A program made the translations under genes and the position numbers. Below the pieces are notes generated by a model, which saw nothing but the letters and a program-made list of their open reading frames with translations, was not told the origin of the DNA and did not search any database. A stretch of DNA of 64,000 bases from assembly GCA_004554455.1 (NCBI GenBank), contig SFMG01000005.1:38128-102127 (forward strand), in the 5' to 3' direction. Positions within the stretch are counted from its first letter, which is position 1. Each line of letters opens with the position of its first letter. Source of the stretch: Bacteroidales bacterium. GTDB lineage: Bacteria; Bacteroidota; Bacteroidia; Bacteroidales; UBA932. Shown in pieces: positions 15,879 to 24,645 of the stretch.

Positions 15879-16700
15879 ATGAAAAGAACAGTTGTCTTTT
15901 TCTCTGTGCTGCTGCTCTCCCTTTCTATGGGGGCGCAGCAATTCGCGTGGAAGACCGTCGAAATGGACGGCAGCAGGACTGGATGTTCCGCTCCGGGGGC
16001 CGACAATGTGGAAGAGGCTCTCGGCAGGGTGGAGGGCAGGAGCTATTACGCCCCTAACGGACGCGTTTACAGAAAGGGCTCCGTCCCGCGTGTGGCCGCG
16101 ACCGTGATCGCCGCCCAGCCGGCTATGGCCGACCTCAAGCAGGTGGTGGGTTTCTCCGAGCGTGGAATGTCTTCCCGGGGTGCCAATACCCCTCTGGCCA
16201 ATTTCGCCACTGATGCTATGCTGGAAAGCTCCGAAAGCATCTTCGGTGTCAGGGCAGATCTCGCCATACTGAATTCCGGCGGCATACGTGCGTCGGTTCC
16301 CAAGGGCAAGGTGCTCAAGGACGATATAGTCTCCATCTTCCCTTTCCGCAACTACGTCGTGCTCGTGGAATGGCCCGGCAGTGTGCTCCTGAACTACCTT
16401 GAGCGTCAGGCCGTCCGTTATCCACAGCCTGTCGCAGGCGTCGAAATGCATATACGCGACCATAAGCTGGTTTCCGCAAGCATAGGTGGCAAGGCCATAG
16501 ACCCCGACGCCATCTACCGCCTGGTAACCATAGACTTCCTGCTCGGTTCCGGCGACAACATGCGTCTGGCCGAGGGAGCCAGGGACATACGCCGCACCCA
16601 GGTGCTGGTATTTGATGTGATTATGGACAGAATCAACGCCCTCACTGCGGCCGGCAAGACTCTCGATGCCGCAGAGGACGGACGCGTGGTCTTCGAGTAG
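15879..16700 (+). CDS. 5'-nucleotidase C-terminal domain protein
   Basis: 273 residues with a signal peptide (MKRTVVFFSVLLLSLSMGA, then Q). The body is the substrate-binding domain of 5'-nucleotidases: NFATDAMLES, ADLAILNSGGIRASVPKGKV and IFPFRNYVVLVEWPG, then FLLGSGDNM near the end (the base-stacking region). It lacks the metal-binding catalytic domain, which is encoded by the following gene 20 bases downstream. Together they should form a periplasmic two-chain nucleotidase/UDP-sugar hydrolase. The domain order in the genes is reversed relative to the usual single chain. Confidence 0.88.
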   Translation: MKRTVVFFSVLLLSLSMGAQQFAWKTVEMDGSRTGCSAPGADNVEEALGRVEGRSYYAPNGRVYRKGSVPRVAATVIAAQPAMADLKQVVGFSERGMSSRGANTPLANFATDAMLESSESIFGVRADLAILNSGGIRASVPKGKVLKDDIVSIFPFRNYVVLVEWPGSVLLNYLERQAVRYPQPVAGVEMHIRDHKLVSASIGGKAIDPDAIYRLVTIDFLLGSGDNMRLAEGARDIRRTQVLVFDVIMDRINALTAAGKTLDAAEDGRVVFE

Positions 16701-16720
16701 CACTTTATCATAAGGTATAT

Positions 16721-17551
16721 ATGAAAAGAATTTTTTCCATTGTGGCGGCGCTCTGTTTCCTTTCGGCGCAGAGCCTTGATGCCCAAAGACTTACCATACT
16801 GCATACCAACGACACCCACAGCCATATAGACCCTCAGAGAGGGGGCCGCGACGACGGAAAGCTGGGCGTCATAGAGCGGGCGGCCTTCATCGACAGCGTA
16901 CGCACTGCCGACGGGAGACGCAACGTGCTGCTGCTGGATGCCGGCGATTTCGACCAGGGCTCGTCCTATTTCACAGTGCTCGGGGGCCGGGTCGAGGTGG
17001 ACTTGCTGAACGATATGGGCTATGATGCCGTAGCTTTGGGCAACCACGAGTTCGACAACGGCATAGAGGACCTCTGCGAGCGTATGAAACGCTTCAAGGG
17101 CGACGTGCTCTGCGCGAATTACGATTTTTCGGAATTCGAACTCGGCAAATACGTGAAACCCTATGCCATATACCGTCGCGGCGGTCTGAAGATAGGCGTC
17201 ATAGGCCTGCTGACCAACGTGCGTTCGGTGGTTGCGGCGGAGACGGCGGCGCGCCTGAAATATCTGAGCCCTTCGGAATGCGTGAACCGCTGGTCAGCCT
17301 ATCTGCGCGAACGCAAGGGCTGCGACCTGGTCATAGTCCTGAGCCATCTGGGTTACGACGGCCGTCCGGGCAGCGATGACCACGACTGCGGAATGGCAGC
17401 GATGAGCAGGGGAGTGGATATGGTGATAGGCGGGCATTCGCACACCTATCTGCCCGAAGCGACTTACGTGAATGACCTCGACGGCAAGCCGGTGATGATC
17501 GTACAGGACTACCGCTGGGGCCTGTATGTAGGAGATATCAAGGTGAATTAG
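16721..17551 (+). CDS. Metallophosphoesterase, 5'-nucleotidase catalytic domain
   Basis: 276 residues with a signal peptide (MKRIFSIVAALCFLSAQSLDA). All metal-site motifs of the calcineurin-like fold are present: LHTNDTHSHIDP (about 26-37), DAGDFDQGS, LGNHEFDNG, VLSHLGYDG and GGHSHT near the end. It is the catalytic half of a 5'-nucleotidase whose C-terminal half is the gene just upstream. The protein is expected in the periplasm. Its stop overlaps that of the convergent yicC gene by four bases. Confidence 0.9.
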   Translation: MKRIFSIVAALCFLSAQSLDAQRLTILHTNDTHSHIDPQRGGRDDGKLGVIERAAFIDSVRTADGRRNVLLLDAGDFDQGSSYFTVLGGRVEVDLLNDMGYDAVALGNHEFDNGIEDLCERMKRFKGDVLCANYDFSEFELGKYVKPYAIYRRGGLKIGVIGLLTNVRSVVAAETAARLKYLSPSECVNRWSAYLRERKGCDLVIVLSHLGYDGRPGSDDHDCGMAAMSRGVDMVIGGHSHTYLPEATYVNDLDGKPVMIVQDYRWGLYVGDIKVN

Positions 17552-18450
17552 AGTATATTGAGACTCTGTTCCTTAATCTTTTCGAGCTCGTCCTTCATAG
17601 AGGTGACGAGCTTTTGTATTTCGCTGTGGTTGGCCTTGGAACCGGTGGTGTTGATCTCGCGGCCCATTTCCTGGGCGATGAAACCGAGCTTCTTGCCGGG
17701 ATAGGCCTCCTTCCCGAGGGTCTCGAGGTAGTAGGCGCAGTGCTGGCGCAGGCGTACCCTTTCCTCGTTGATGTCCAGCTTCTCAAGGTAATATATCATC
17801 TCCTGCTCCAGCCTTTCCGGCTCAGGGCTGGCGCCTATCTCCGCAAAGCGGGCGAGTATGCGCTCGCGCACGGCTTCGCTGCGTTCCTTCTCGTATTTCT
17901 CTATCTCGTGTGAGGCCTCGAGTATCTTTGCGACCTTGGAACTTACGTCGGCACCGAGTATGGCTCCCTCCCGCGTACGGAAGGCTATGAGCATATCCGT
18001 CGCCTCGTCAATGGCCTTTTCGACCAGAGGCCAGTTTTCTTCGGTGATTATCTCGGATTTGCGGCTCTCGATGACATCCGGAAGCGAGAGCAGGGTCGAA
18101 AGGGTGTCGATGGCCTCGCTGCGTCCCTGGCTGAGGGAACCCGGTTCCGAGTAGCTGATGAGCTTGCGCAGCTCGTTCATCTGGCGGAAGTACTCGAGGG
18201 CCACGTCGCTGTTGATCCTGCGGGCGCTTTCCACGGCATTCGGCTCCCAGTTGACATAGAGGTCTATGGTTCCGCGCTGCAGCTTTTCGGCGAGCTTCCT
18301 GCGCACGCCCAGCTCCTTGTCCTTGGGGAGGAGGGAGCTGCGTATGTTGATGTCAGCGCTCTTTCCGTTGAGGGAACGTATCTCGATCCCGAGCTTTCCG
18401 TTCTCGAGCAGGGCCTCCGCCTTGCCGTATCCAGTCATTGATTGTACCAT
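17548..18450 (-). CDS. YicC-family endoribonuclease
   Basis: 300 residues beginning MVQSMTGYGKAE, the invariant start of YicC proteins; the frame's earlier ATG at 18492 overlaps the promoter box and is rejected. Conserved blocks are EIRSLNGKSADINIRSS, RGTIDLYVNW near residue 70, and the DUF1732 C-terminus LGFIAQEMGREINTTGSKAN. Recent work on YicC shows an RNase that acts on small RNAs. A good -7 box stands 39 bases upstream, divergent from glnS. Confidence 0.92.
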   Translation of the reverse strand: MVQSMTGYGKAEALLENGKLGIEIRSLNGKSADINIRSSLLPKDKELGVRRKLAEKLQRGTIDLYVNWEPNAVESARRINSDVALEYFRQMNELRKLISYSEPGSLSQGRSEAIDTLSTLLSLPDVIESRKSEIITEENWPLVEKAIDEATDMLIAFRTREGAILGADVSSKVAKILEASHEIEKYEKERSEAVRERILARFAEIGASPEPERLEQEMIYYLEKLDINEERVRLRQHCAYYLETLGKEAYPGKKLGFIAQEMGREINTTGSKANHSEIQKLVTSMKDELEKIKEQSLNIL

Positions 18451-18489
18451 AAGTTCCGTATAGTTTATGCCCCGCATCCCGGAGCGCGG

Positions 18490-18497
18490 CAAAAGTA
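18490..18497 (-). promoter_or_regulatory. -7 box of yicC
   Basis: Reads TACTTTTG on the minus strand, a full TAnnTTTG match, 39 bases before the yicC start. It stands back to back with the glnS box. Confidence 0.6.
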
Positions 18498-18510
18498 CGA
18501 ATTATTTTTA

Positions 18511-18518
18511 TATCTTTG
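18511..18518 (+). promoter_or_regulatory. -7 box of glnS
   Basis: TATCTTTG, a full TAnnTTTG match, 49 bases before the glnS ATG. Divergent from the yicC box 13 bases away. Confidence 0.6.
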
Positions 18519-18567
18519 CCCGATTGTATGACTACAGTACGCTTTGCAACAAAGAAACTTATTCAAG

Positions 18568-20241
18568 ATGGAAGAACTTAAGAATGAGGCGGAAGCCCAG
18601 AAGAAACTGAATTTCCTCGAAGAAATCATCGAATCGGACCTTGCCAGCGGCAAGTATGACAGCATACTCACCCGTTTCCCTCCGGAGCCGAACGGCTATC
18701 TGCACCTCGGCCACGCCAAGAGTCTCTGCATAAACTTCGGCCTTGCCCAGAAATATCACGGAAAGACCAACCTCCGCTACGACGACACCAATCCGACGAA
18801 GGAGGACACCGAATATGTGGACGCAATCAAAGAGGACATCAAGTGGCTGGGATTCCAGTGGGAGAAGGAATGCTACGCCTCCGATTATTTCGACCAGCTC
18901 TATGAGTGGGCCGAGCAGATGATACTCAAGGGCCAGGCATACGTTGATGACCAGACCCAGGAGGAGATGAGGGAGAACCGCGGCACGGTCGAGACCCCGG
19001 GCAAGGACAGCCCATGGCGCAACCGCAGCGTCGAGGAGAACCTGCGCCTCTTCAGGGAAATGAAGGCCGGCAAATATGCCGACGGCGAGAAGGTGCTCCG
19101 CGCGAAGATCGATATGGCGCATCCGAATATGATGTTCCGTGACCCTATACTCTACCGTATCAAGCACGCCCATCATCACCGTACCGGCGACAAGTGGTGC
19201 ATCTACCCTATGTACGACTTCACCCACGGCCAGTGCGACTCCATTGAGCATATCACCCATTCCATCTGTACCCTCGAGTTCGACGTGCACCGTCCGCTCT
19301 ACGACTGGTTCATAGAGACCCTGGGCATCTTCCCGTCCCATCAGTACGAGTTCGCCCGCCTGAATCTCACCTATACCCTTATGAGCAAGCGCAAGCTGCT
19401 CGAGCTCGTCCAGAAGGGACTCGTGGCCGGCTGGGACGACCCGCGCATGCCTACGCTCTGCGGCGTACGCCGTCGCGGCTACACCCCTGAGTCGCTCAAG
19501 ATGTTCTGCGACAAGATCGGTGTCAGCAAGAGGGACCAGCTTATGGACATACAGCTGCTCGAGTGGTGCGTCCGTCAGGACCTGAACGAGCGTGCGAACC
19601 GCTATATGGTCGTTTACGACGACCCTATCAAGCTGACGATAACCAACTGGGAGAAAGGCAAGGTGGAGTGGTTCGACTGCCCGCTCAACCCGTCGGCACC
19701 GGAGGGCCCTTCCCGCAAGGTGCCTTTCACCGGCGAACTGCTCATCGACAGGGCCGACTTTATGGAAGACGCGCCGAAGAAATATTTCCGCCTGAAACCG
19801 GGCGGAGAGGTGCGCCTGAAATATACCTATATAATCAGATGCGACGAAGTCGTAAAGGATGCCGAAGGCAAGGTGGTGGAGCTCAGGTGCAGCTACGATC
19901 CGTCCACCCGTCCGGGAGCAGGGGAGTGGCGTTCCGTCAAGGGCACCATCCACTGGGTTTCCTCGGATTATGCCAAGCCTGTGGAACTGCGCCTCTACGA
20001 CCGCCTCTTCACCCTGGCAGATATGAGTCAGGTTCCGGAGGACAAGGACTACAAAGATTTCCTCAATCCGAAGTCCCTGGAGGTCGTGACCGGCTGGGCC
20101 GAGCCTGCATTGACAGAGGATGAAAGCGGCATAGCCGTCCAGTTCGAAAGGGTGGGCTATTTCTTCAGGGACAAGGACAGCACCCCTGAAAAGCCGGTGT
20201 TCAACAAGACTGTCGCGCTGAAGGACTCTTTCAAGTTTTAG
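18568..20241 (+). CDS. glnS: Glutamine--tRNA ligase
   Basis: 557 residues from the ATG at 18568; an in-frame TTG eight codons upstream is less likely. Class I synthetase signatures: RFPPEPNGYLHLGHAKSLC (HIGH motif, about 33-51), the anticodon/catalytic stretch VYDDPIKLTITNWE, and LMSKRKLLELV (KMSKS variant). The GlnRS type and not GluRS is supported by the PPEPNG start and the two C-terminal beta-barrels (GEVRLKYTYIIRCDEV and HWVSSDYAKPVELRLYDRLF). It charges tRNA-Gln directly. Confidence 0.95.
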   Translation: MEELKNEAEAQKKLNFLEEIIESDLASGKYDSILTRFPPEPNGYLHLGHAKSLCINFGLAQKYHGKTNLRYDDTNPTKEDTEYVDAIKEDIKWLGFQWEKECYASDYFDQLYEWAEQMILKGQAYVDDQTQEEMRENRGTVETPGKDSPWRNRSVEENLRLFREMKAGKYADGEKVLRAKIDMAHPNMMFRDPILYRIKHAHHHRTGDKWCIYPMYDFTHGQCDSIEHITHSICTLEFDVHRPLYDWFIETLGIFPSHQYEFARLNLTYTLMSKRKLLELVQKGLVAGWDDPRMPTLCGVRRRGYTPESLKMFCDKIGVSKRDQLMDIQLLEWCVRQDLNERANRYMVVYDDPIKLTITNWEKGKVEWFDCPLNPSAPEGPSRKVPFTGELLIDRADFMEDAPKKYFRLKPGGEVRLKYTYIIRCDEVVKDAEGKVVELRCSYDPSTRPGAGEWRSVKGTIHWVSSDYAKPVELRLYDRLFTLADMSQVPEDKDYKDFLNPKSLEVVTGWAEPALTEDESGIAVQFERVGYFFRDKDSTPEKPVFNKTVALKDSFKF

Positions 20242-20262
20242 TTGAATTACAAGCGCTTGGCT

Positions 20263-21060
20263 ATGAGGAAGAAGATTGCACTTGCTCTGGGCGTAATCGC
20301 TGCGATGCTCCTGATTTCGGGGGTGATTGCAGTGGTTGAGTACAGACAGATGAGCTCCCGCGTCTCGGAACTCATCACGGAGGACATCGACAATATCAGC
20401 GTGTCCCAGAAGATAGCCGCCACGAGCGAGCGCTTCAACCTCAGGATACTCGACGTGGTGACATCTTCCGACTCCCTGGAGGCGGTGGAAAGCTATGACC
20501 TCGACCTTGCCATCCAGGAATGCCGTGACATATTTCTCGAACTCGACAGGGTGAGGAAGATGAGACTGACGGATTCCCTTATGAACGCCTTTTCGGCCTA
20601 TATGGCGGAGTCCCGCAACTGCCTTTCCGTCATCCCTTCGGACATCTATGACTCCAAACGCTGGTATTTCGATGTGCTGCAGCCCTATTACAACACTCTT
20701 ACCCGCACCATAGATGCCTATAACGAGGACATCCACGAGGACCTTGCCGTGAAGGCGGAGGATTTCCATTCGGGCTTCTACCGCAGCATCATCCCGGGCC
20801 TGGTGACCGTCATCGCGGGACTTCTGCTCCTCCTGCTTCTGCTTTTCTACATCATCGCCTATTACATCACTCCGATACGCCGTATGATGGACAGTATGGA
20901 GGATTACATACGCCGCGGCCGCCGCTATTCCTATGAATTCGACGGCGACGACGAGCTTCACAGACTGAACCGTGACATCTCTGAGATAGCCCAGGAGAAT
21001 GTCGAACTGCGCAAACGCATCAAACTGCTCAGGGATCAGATACAGGGTGAAGACCGCTAG
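20263..21060 (+). CDS. Sensor-like membrane protein without output domain
   Basis: 265 residues from the ATG at 20263 (a TTG directly after the glnS stop would add seven). Topology: membrane helix 1 (about 5-24), a mostly helical extracytoplasmic region of about 155 residues, membrane helix 2 (about 182-205, IIPGLVTVIAGLLLLLLLLF), then a HAMP-like piece (YYITPIRRMMDSMEDYIRRG) and a short coiled coil (EIAQENVELRKRIKLL). This is the body plan of chemoreceptors and histidine kinases, but the protein ends before any kinase, cyclase or signalling domain. A partner may supply the output. It ends four bases before the helicase gene. Confidence 0.7.
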   Translation: MRKKIALALGVIAAMLLISGVIAVVEYRQMSSRVSELITEDIDNISVSQKIAATSERFNLRILDVVTSSDSLEAVESYDLDLAIQECRDIFLELDRVRKMRLTDSLMNAFSAYMAESRNCLSVIPSDIYDSKRWYFDVLQPYYNTLTRTIDAYNEDIHEDLAVKAEDFHSGFYRSIIPGLVTVIAGLLLLLLLLFYIIAYYITPIRRMMDSMEDYIRRGRRYSYEFDGDDELHRLNRDISEIAQENVELRKRIKLLRDQIQGEDR

Positions 21061-21063
21061 GAG

Positions 21064-22482
21064 ATGGGAAGAAGCGCGTTTCTGTATGCCGGTTTCCTGA
21101 AGAACCTGGGCTTCGAGGCGACGGAGTGCCAGGACCGGCTCTTCAGGGAAATCGCCGCTTTCGTCACCGGTGACGAGGACCTGATGGTGGTCAACGGCTA
21201 TGCCGGTACCGGAAAGACTTCGGCTCTGGCGGCGGTGATATCCACCCTGGACTTCTTCAATGTGCCCTGCGTGCTCCTGGCTCCTACTGGCCGTGCCGCC
21301 AAGGTGCTCTCTTCTTTCGCGCACAAACCCGCCTACACCATCCATAAGCATATCTACCGCCAGAAATCCGGCGGCCTGGCCGAGTTCTCCCTTGGACCCA
21401 ACAAGCTCAAGGACGCCCTGTTCATAGTGGACGAGGCCTCGCTCATAGGCATAGACAGCCAGGAGCGTTCCGCCGCCTCCTTCGGCTCGGGCAATCTGCT
21501 TGAAGACCTGCTCCAGTTCGTGCGCAACGGAGTGAACTGCAAGCTGATAGTCTCCGGGGATTCGGCTCAGCTACCTCCCGTCGGGGCCGAAGTGAGCCCG
21601 GCCCTGCACGAGGGCTATATGCGCAGTCTCGGGGCCACCCGCTTCGCCACTCTCGGCACGGTCGTGCGTCAGCAGGAGGACTCTGGGATACTCGCCAACG
21701 CCACTGCCCTGAGGGAGCTTATCTGCGAGGACATCGAGATTCCTCTGGATGAACTTGGTCTCAGCTGCGCCCCATATCCCGAGATCGAAAGGATAGACGG
21801 CGGCCAGCTGATAGATGCCCTCTCGGACGCCTTCTCCCGCTACGGGGAGGATGATACCGTGGTTCTCTGCCGTTCGAACAAAAGGGCCAACCGCTACAAT
21901 GCAGGCATACGCGGCGCCGTCCAGTTCAAGGAGGAACGCCTCGTCCGCGACGACAAGCTGATGGCGGTCAAGAACTGCTACAAGTTCGAAGGCGACTGCG
22001 AAGGCCTGGATTTCATAGCCAACGGCGACATAGTCAAGCTTTTGAACATATCTTCCTTCGAAGAGCGCTACGGCCTGCATTTCGCCAGGGCCCGCCTTCG
22101 CCTGCCAGACTACGACGACCGCGAAATAGTGGCGCGCGTCATACTCGACACCCTCGATTCGGACGCCGCCTCCCTCAGCTACGAACAGCAGAAGGCCCTC
22201 TACGAAGGCGTATGCGCCGACTATGCCGACCTGGGCAGCCGACGCAAGCAGATGGAAGCTGTGCGCGAAGACCCGTATTACAATGCCCTGCAGCTCAAAT
22301 ACGCCAATGCCATCACCTGCCACAAGTCCCAGGGCGGTCAGTGGAGCTGCGTTTTCATAGACAATCCCTTCTGGCAGGATTTCCTCACTCCCGAGGACCT
22401 GAAATGGCTTTACACCGCCTTTACCCGCGCAGTTGAAAAAATATATCTCGTCAATTTCAAGGACGAATGCTTCGCGGACTGA
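21064..22482 (+). CDS. RecD-like ATP-dependent DNA helicase
   Basis: 472 residues of superfamily 1. Walker A GYAGTGKTSALAAVI (about 46-60), motif Ia LLAPTGRAAKVLSS, DEAD-like box LFIVDEASLIG (about 120-130), motif III GDSAQLPPVG, and the UvrD_C_2 end with ITCHKSQGGQWSCVFIDNPF and WLYTAFTRA. RecD2 and Dda-like proteins translocate 5' to 3' and act in recombination or replication restart. RecB and RecC are not near. It is shorter than RecD2 and lacks its N-terminal domain, which is usual in Bacteroidota. Confidence 0.88.
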   Translation: MGRSAFLYAGFLKNLGFEATECQDRLFREIAAFVTGDEDLMVVNGYAGTGKTSALAAVISTLDFFNVPCVLLAPTGRAAKVLSSFAHKPAYTIHKHIYRQKSGGLAEFSLGPNKLKDALFIVDEASLIGIDSQERSAASFGSGNLLEDLLQFVRNGVNCKLIVSGDSAQLPPVGAEVSPALHEGYMRSLGATRFATLGTVVRQQEDSGILANATALRELICEDIEIPLDELGLSCAPYPEIERIDGGQLIDALSDAFSRYGEDDTVVLCRSNKRANRYNAGIRGAVQFKEERLVRDDKLMAVKNCYKFEGDCEGLDFIANGDIVKLLNISSFEERYGLHFARARLRLPDYDDREIVARVILDTLDSDAASLSYEQQKALYEGVCADYADLGSRRKQMEAVREDPYYNALQLKYANAITCHKSQGGQWSCVFIDNPFWQDFLTPEDLKWLYTAFTRAVEKIYLVNFKDECFAD

Positions 22483-22509
22483 GCGAATTTTTCGTAAATT
22501 GCGGAACTT

Positions 22510-24624
22510 ATGAATATGAAATATATATTCCGTGCCGCTGCAATTGCGGCCCTTTTGTCCGGCCTTGCCAGCAAGGCCGCCTTTGCAGACGAGTTCAACC
22601 GCCTGCCTGTCAGATGGAAATGGCTTTCGCCAAACGAGGCCGCCTTCAGCTACGACGGCAGCTTCCGCGACGAAGAAGCTTTCATATACAATATACGCAA
22701 AGCCAGTTTCAGCTACGGCGTCAATTGTCCGGACCGCCTGCCTTCGAAGCCGGAAGCCGGTGCCGACGAGCTGAACGCGCACTACTCTCCGGACAGCAGC
22801 CGCATCGCCTTCACCCGGCACAACGACCTGTACGTCAGGGAAGTGGCCGGCGGCAGGGAGACCCGCCTGACTTTCGACGGCAGCGACCTCATACTCAACG
22901 GCTATGCCTCCTGGGTCTATTACGAGGAGATTTTCGGCCGGGCCTCGCGCTACAAGGCCTTCTGGTGGTCACCGGACGGCAGCCATCTGGCTTTCTACCG
23001 CTTCGACAACAGCGGAGTGCCTTATTTCCCCATCTACTCGCCCTTCGGCGGAGGCGGCTCCCTGAACAATACCCGCTACCCTATGGCAGGGCAGGAGAAT
23101 CCAAAGGTGAAGATAGGCATCATAGACATGGCCGAGCCGGAAAAGATAGTGTGGGCGGATTTCGACGAGAATGAGGACCAGTACTTCGGTACACCTTTCT
23201 GGGGGCCTGACGGCAGGGAACTCTTCGTCAGCCTTGAACCACGCACCCAGAACACCCTGGACCTCTACAGCGTCAATGCGGCGGACGGCAGCAAGAAGGC
23301 CATATACCACGAGTACTATCCGACCTGGCTGGACTGGATGGACGGGGTGATATTCACCGACAAGGGCCTCTATATGGCCAGGGCCTTCGAGACGGGCTGG
23401 CAGCAGATCTATTTCCTTTCATACGACGGCAAGACCCTCGTGAGACTCACCGAAGGGGAGAACTGGGGAATACGGCTGATTGCCCTCGACCGCTACAGGG
23501 ACGAGCTCTATTTCACCGCGAACCGTCATTCCACCACCCGCAAGACCCTGTACAAGCTGGTCTCCGGCGGAGAAATCCAGACCCTGACCGACCCGGACTA
23601 CAATGTTGACAGGGTGAGCCTGTCTCCGGATTTCAAGCACTTCGTGGCCACTCTCGACAACGCCCGCACCCCTACCCGCCTGCTGCTCTTCTCAAGCGAA
23701 CGCCTGCCTGAGGACGCCTCGGTGCGGGGGAAGGCCCTGGAACGCAATCGCCGCCGCAATGCGCAGCTGAATCAGGGCGTGCTGCTCAGGGATATGGCCG
23801 GCGAGGACTACGACCCGTCCCGCTATAGTCTCCCGCAGGAGGTCTCCATAGTCACGGAAGACGGCTTCCGCCTGCCCGGACTCATGACCCTGCCTCTGGA
23901 CTTCGACTCCACTGCCGTAGCGAAGTATCCTGTTCATTTCGAGGTATATGGAGGGCCTGACACCCCTTACGTGAGGGACCGCTGGCGCACCCCGGGCGAG
24001 ACGGGCCGTTGGTTCGCGGAGAACGGAATCATACACCTCGTGGTCGATCCACGTTCTGCCGGACACAACGGCCGGGCCGGTGAGGATATGGCCTACAGGC
24101 AGCTCACCGTGTGGGAAATCAGGGACTACGTGGCCTGGGCTGAATGGGCGCGCTCCCTTCCTTATGTCAGGGCCGACAGGATAGGCGTCGAGGGATTCAG
24201 CTTTGGAGGGACCACCACCGTGATGCTGCTGTGCCAGGCCCCTGAATACTTCCGTTGCGGCATTGCCGGCGGAGGTGTATATGACTGGACACTATACGAC
24301 ACCCACTATACGGAGCGCTTTATGGACACCCCTCAGAACAATCCGGAGGGCTACCGTGTGGCCAGCGTGCTCGAGTGGGCAAAGGACTATCCCGTGTCTT
24401 ACGACGGTGGCGAGCCTTCCAATATGCTCAAGCTCACCCACGGCACCGGTGACGACAATGTCCATTTCCAGAGCACTCTCCAGCTCATAGACAGCTTCCA
24501 GAAACTGGACAAGCGTTTCGAACTTATGATATACCCTGACGGAATGCACGGATACAGGGGCGACCAGGCCCGCCATTCGATGAAGTCCGACCAGGAGTTC
24601 TGGACCCGCTATCTGCTTCAGTAA
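22510..24624 (+). CDS. Secreted dipeptidyl peptidase IV-type serine protease
   Basis: 704 residues, S9B family. Signal peptide about 1-26. Beta-propeller domain (about 40-440) contains the paired Glu motif WVYYEEIF (Glu139-Glu140) that fixes the free N-terminus of dipeptide substrates. The alpha/beta hydrolase domain has the nucleophile in GVEGFSFGGTT (Ser564), Asp648 in HGTGDDNVHF and His680 in DGMHGY. So the catalytic triad is complete. DPP IV enzymes release X-Pro dipeptides and are typical of peptide-using gut and oral Bacteroidota. It is probably periplasmic. A weak -7-like sequence stands upstream. Exact DPP (IV against other S9B members) is not certain. Confidence 0.92.
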   Translation: MNMKYIFRAAAIAALLSGLASKAAFADEFNRLPVRWKWLSPNEAAFSYDGSFRDEEAFIYNIRKASFSYGVNCPDRLPSKPEAGADELNAHYSPDSSRIAFTRHNDLYVREVAGGRETRLTFDGSDLILNGYASWVYYEEIFGRASRYKAFWWSPDGSHLAFYRFDNSGVPYFPIYSPFGGGGSLNNTRYPMAGQENPKVKIGIIDMAEPEKIVWADFDENEDQYFGTPFWGPDGRELFVSLEPRTQNTLDLYSVNAADGSKKAIYHEYYPTWLDWMDGVIFTDKGLYMARAFETGWQQIYFLSYDGKTLVRLTEGENWGIRLIALDRYRDELYFTANRHSTTRKTLYKLVSGGEIQTLTDPDYNVDRVSLSPDFKHFVATLDNARTPTRLLLFSSERLPEDASVRGKALERNRRRNAQLNQGVLLRDMAGEDYDPSRYSLPQEVSIVTEDGFRLPGLMTLPLDFDSTAVAKYPVHFEVYGGPDTPYVRDRWRTPGETGRWFAENGIIHLVVDPRSAGHNGRAGEDMAYRQLTVWEIRDYVAWAEWARSLPYVRADRIGVEGFSFGGTTTVMLLCQAPEYFRCGIAGGGVYDWTLYDTHYTERFMDTPQNNPEGYRVASVLEWAKDYPVSYDGGEPSNMLKLTHGTGDDNVHFQSTLQLIDSFQKLDKRFELMIYPDGMHGYRGDQARHSMKSDQEFWTRYLLQ

Positions 24625-24645
24625 CAACATAATCACATAATAGAT

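Noticed and set aside
18559..21351. A 930-residue minus-strand open frame
   Set aside because: It is antisense to glnS and its downstream neighbours, produced by GC-rich codon use; composition is not protein-like.
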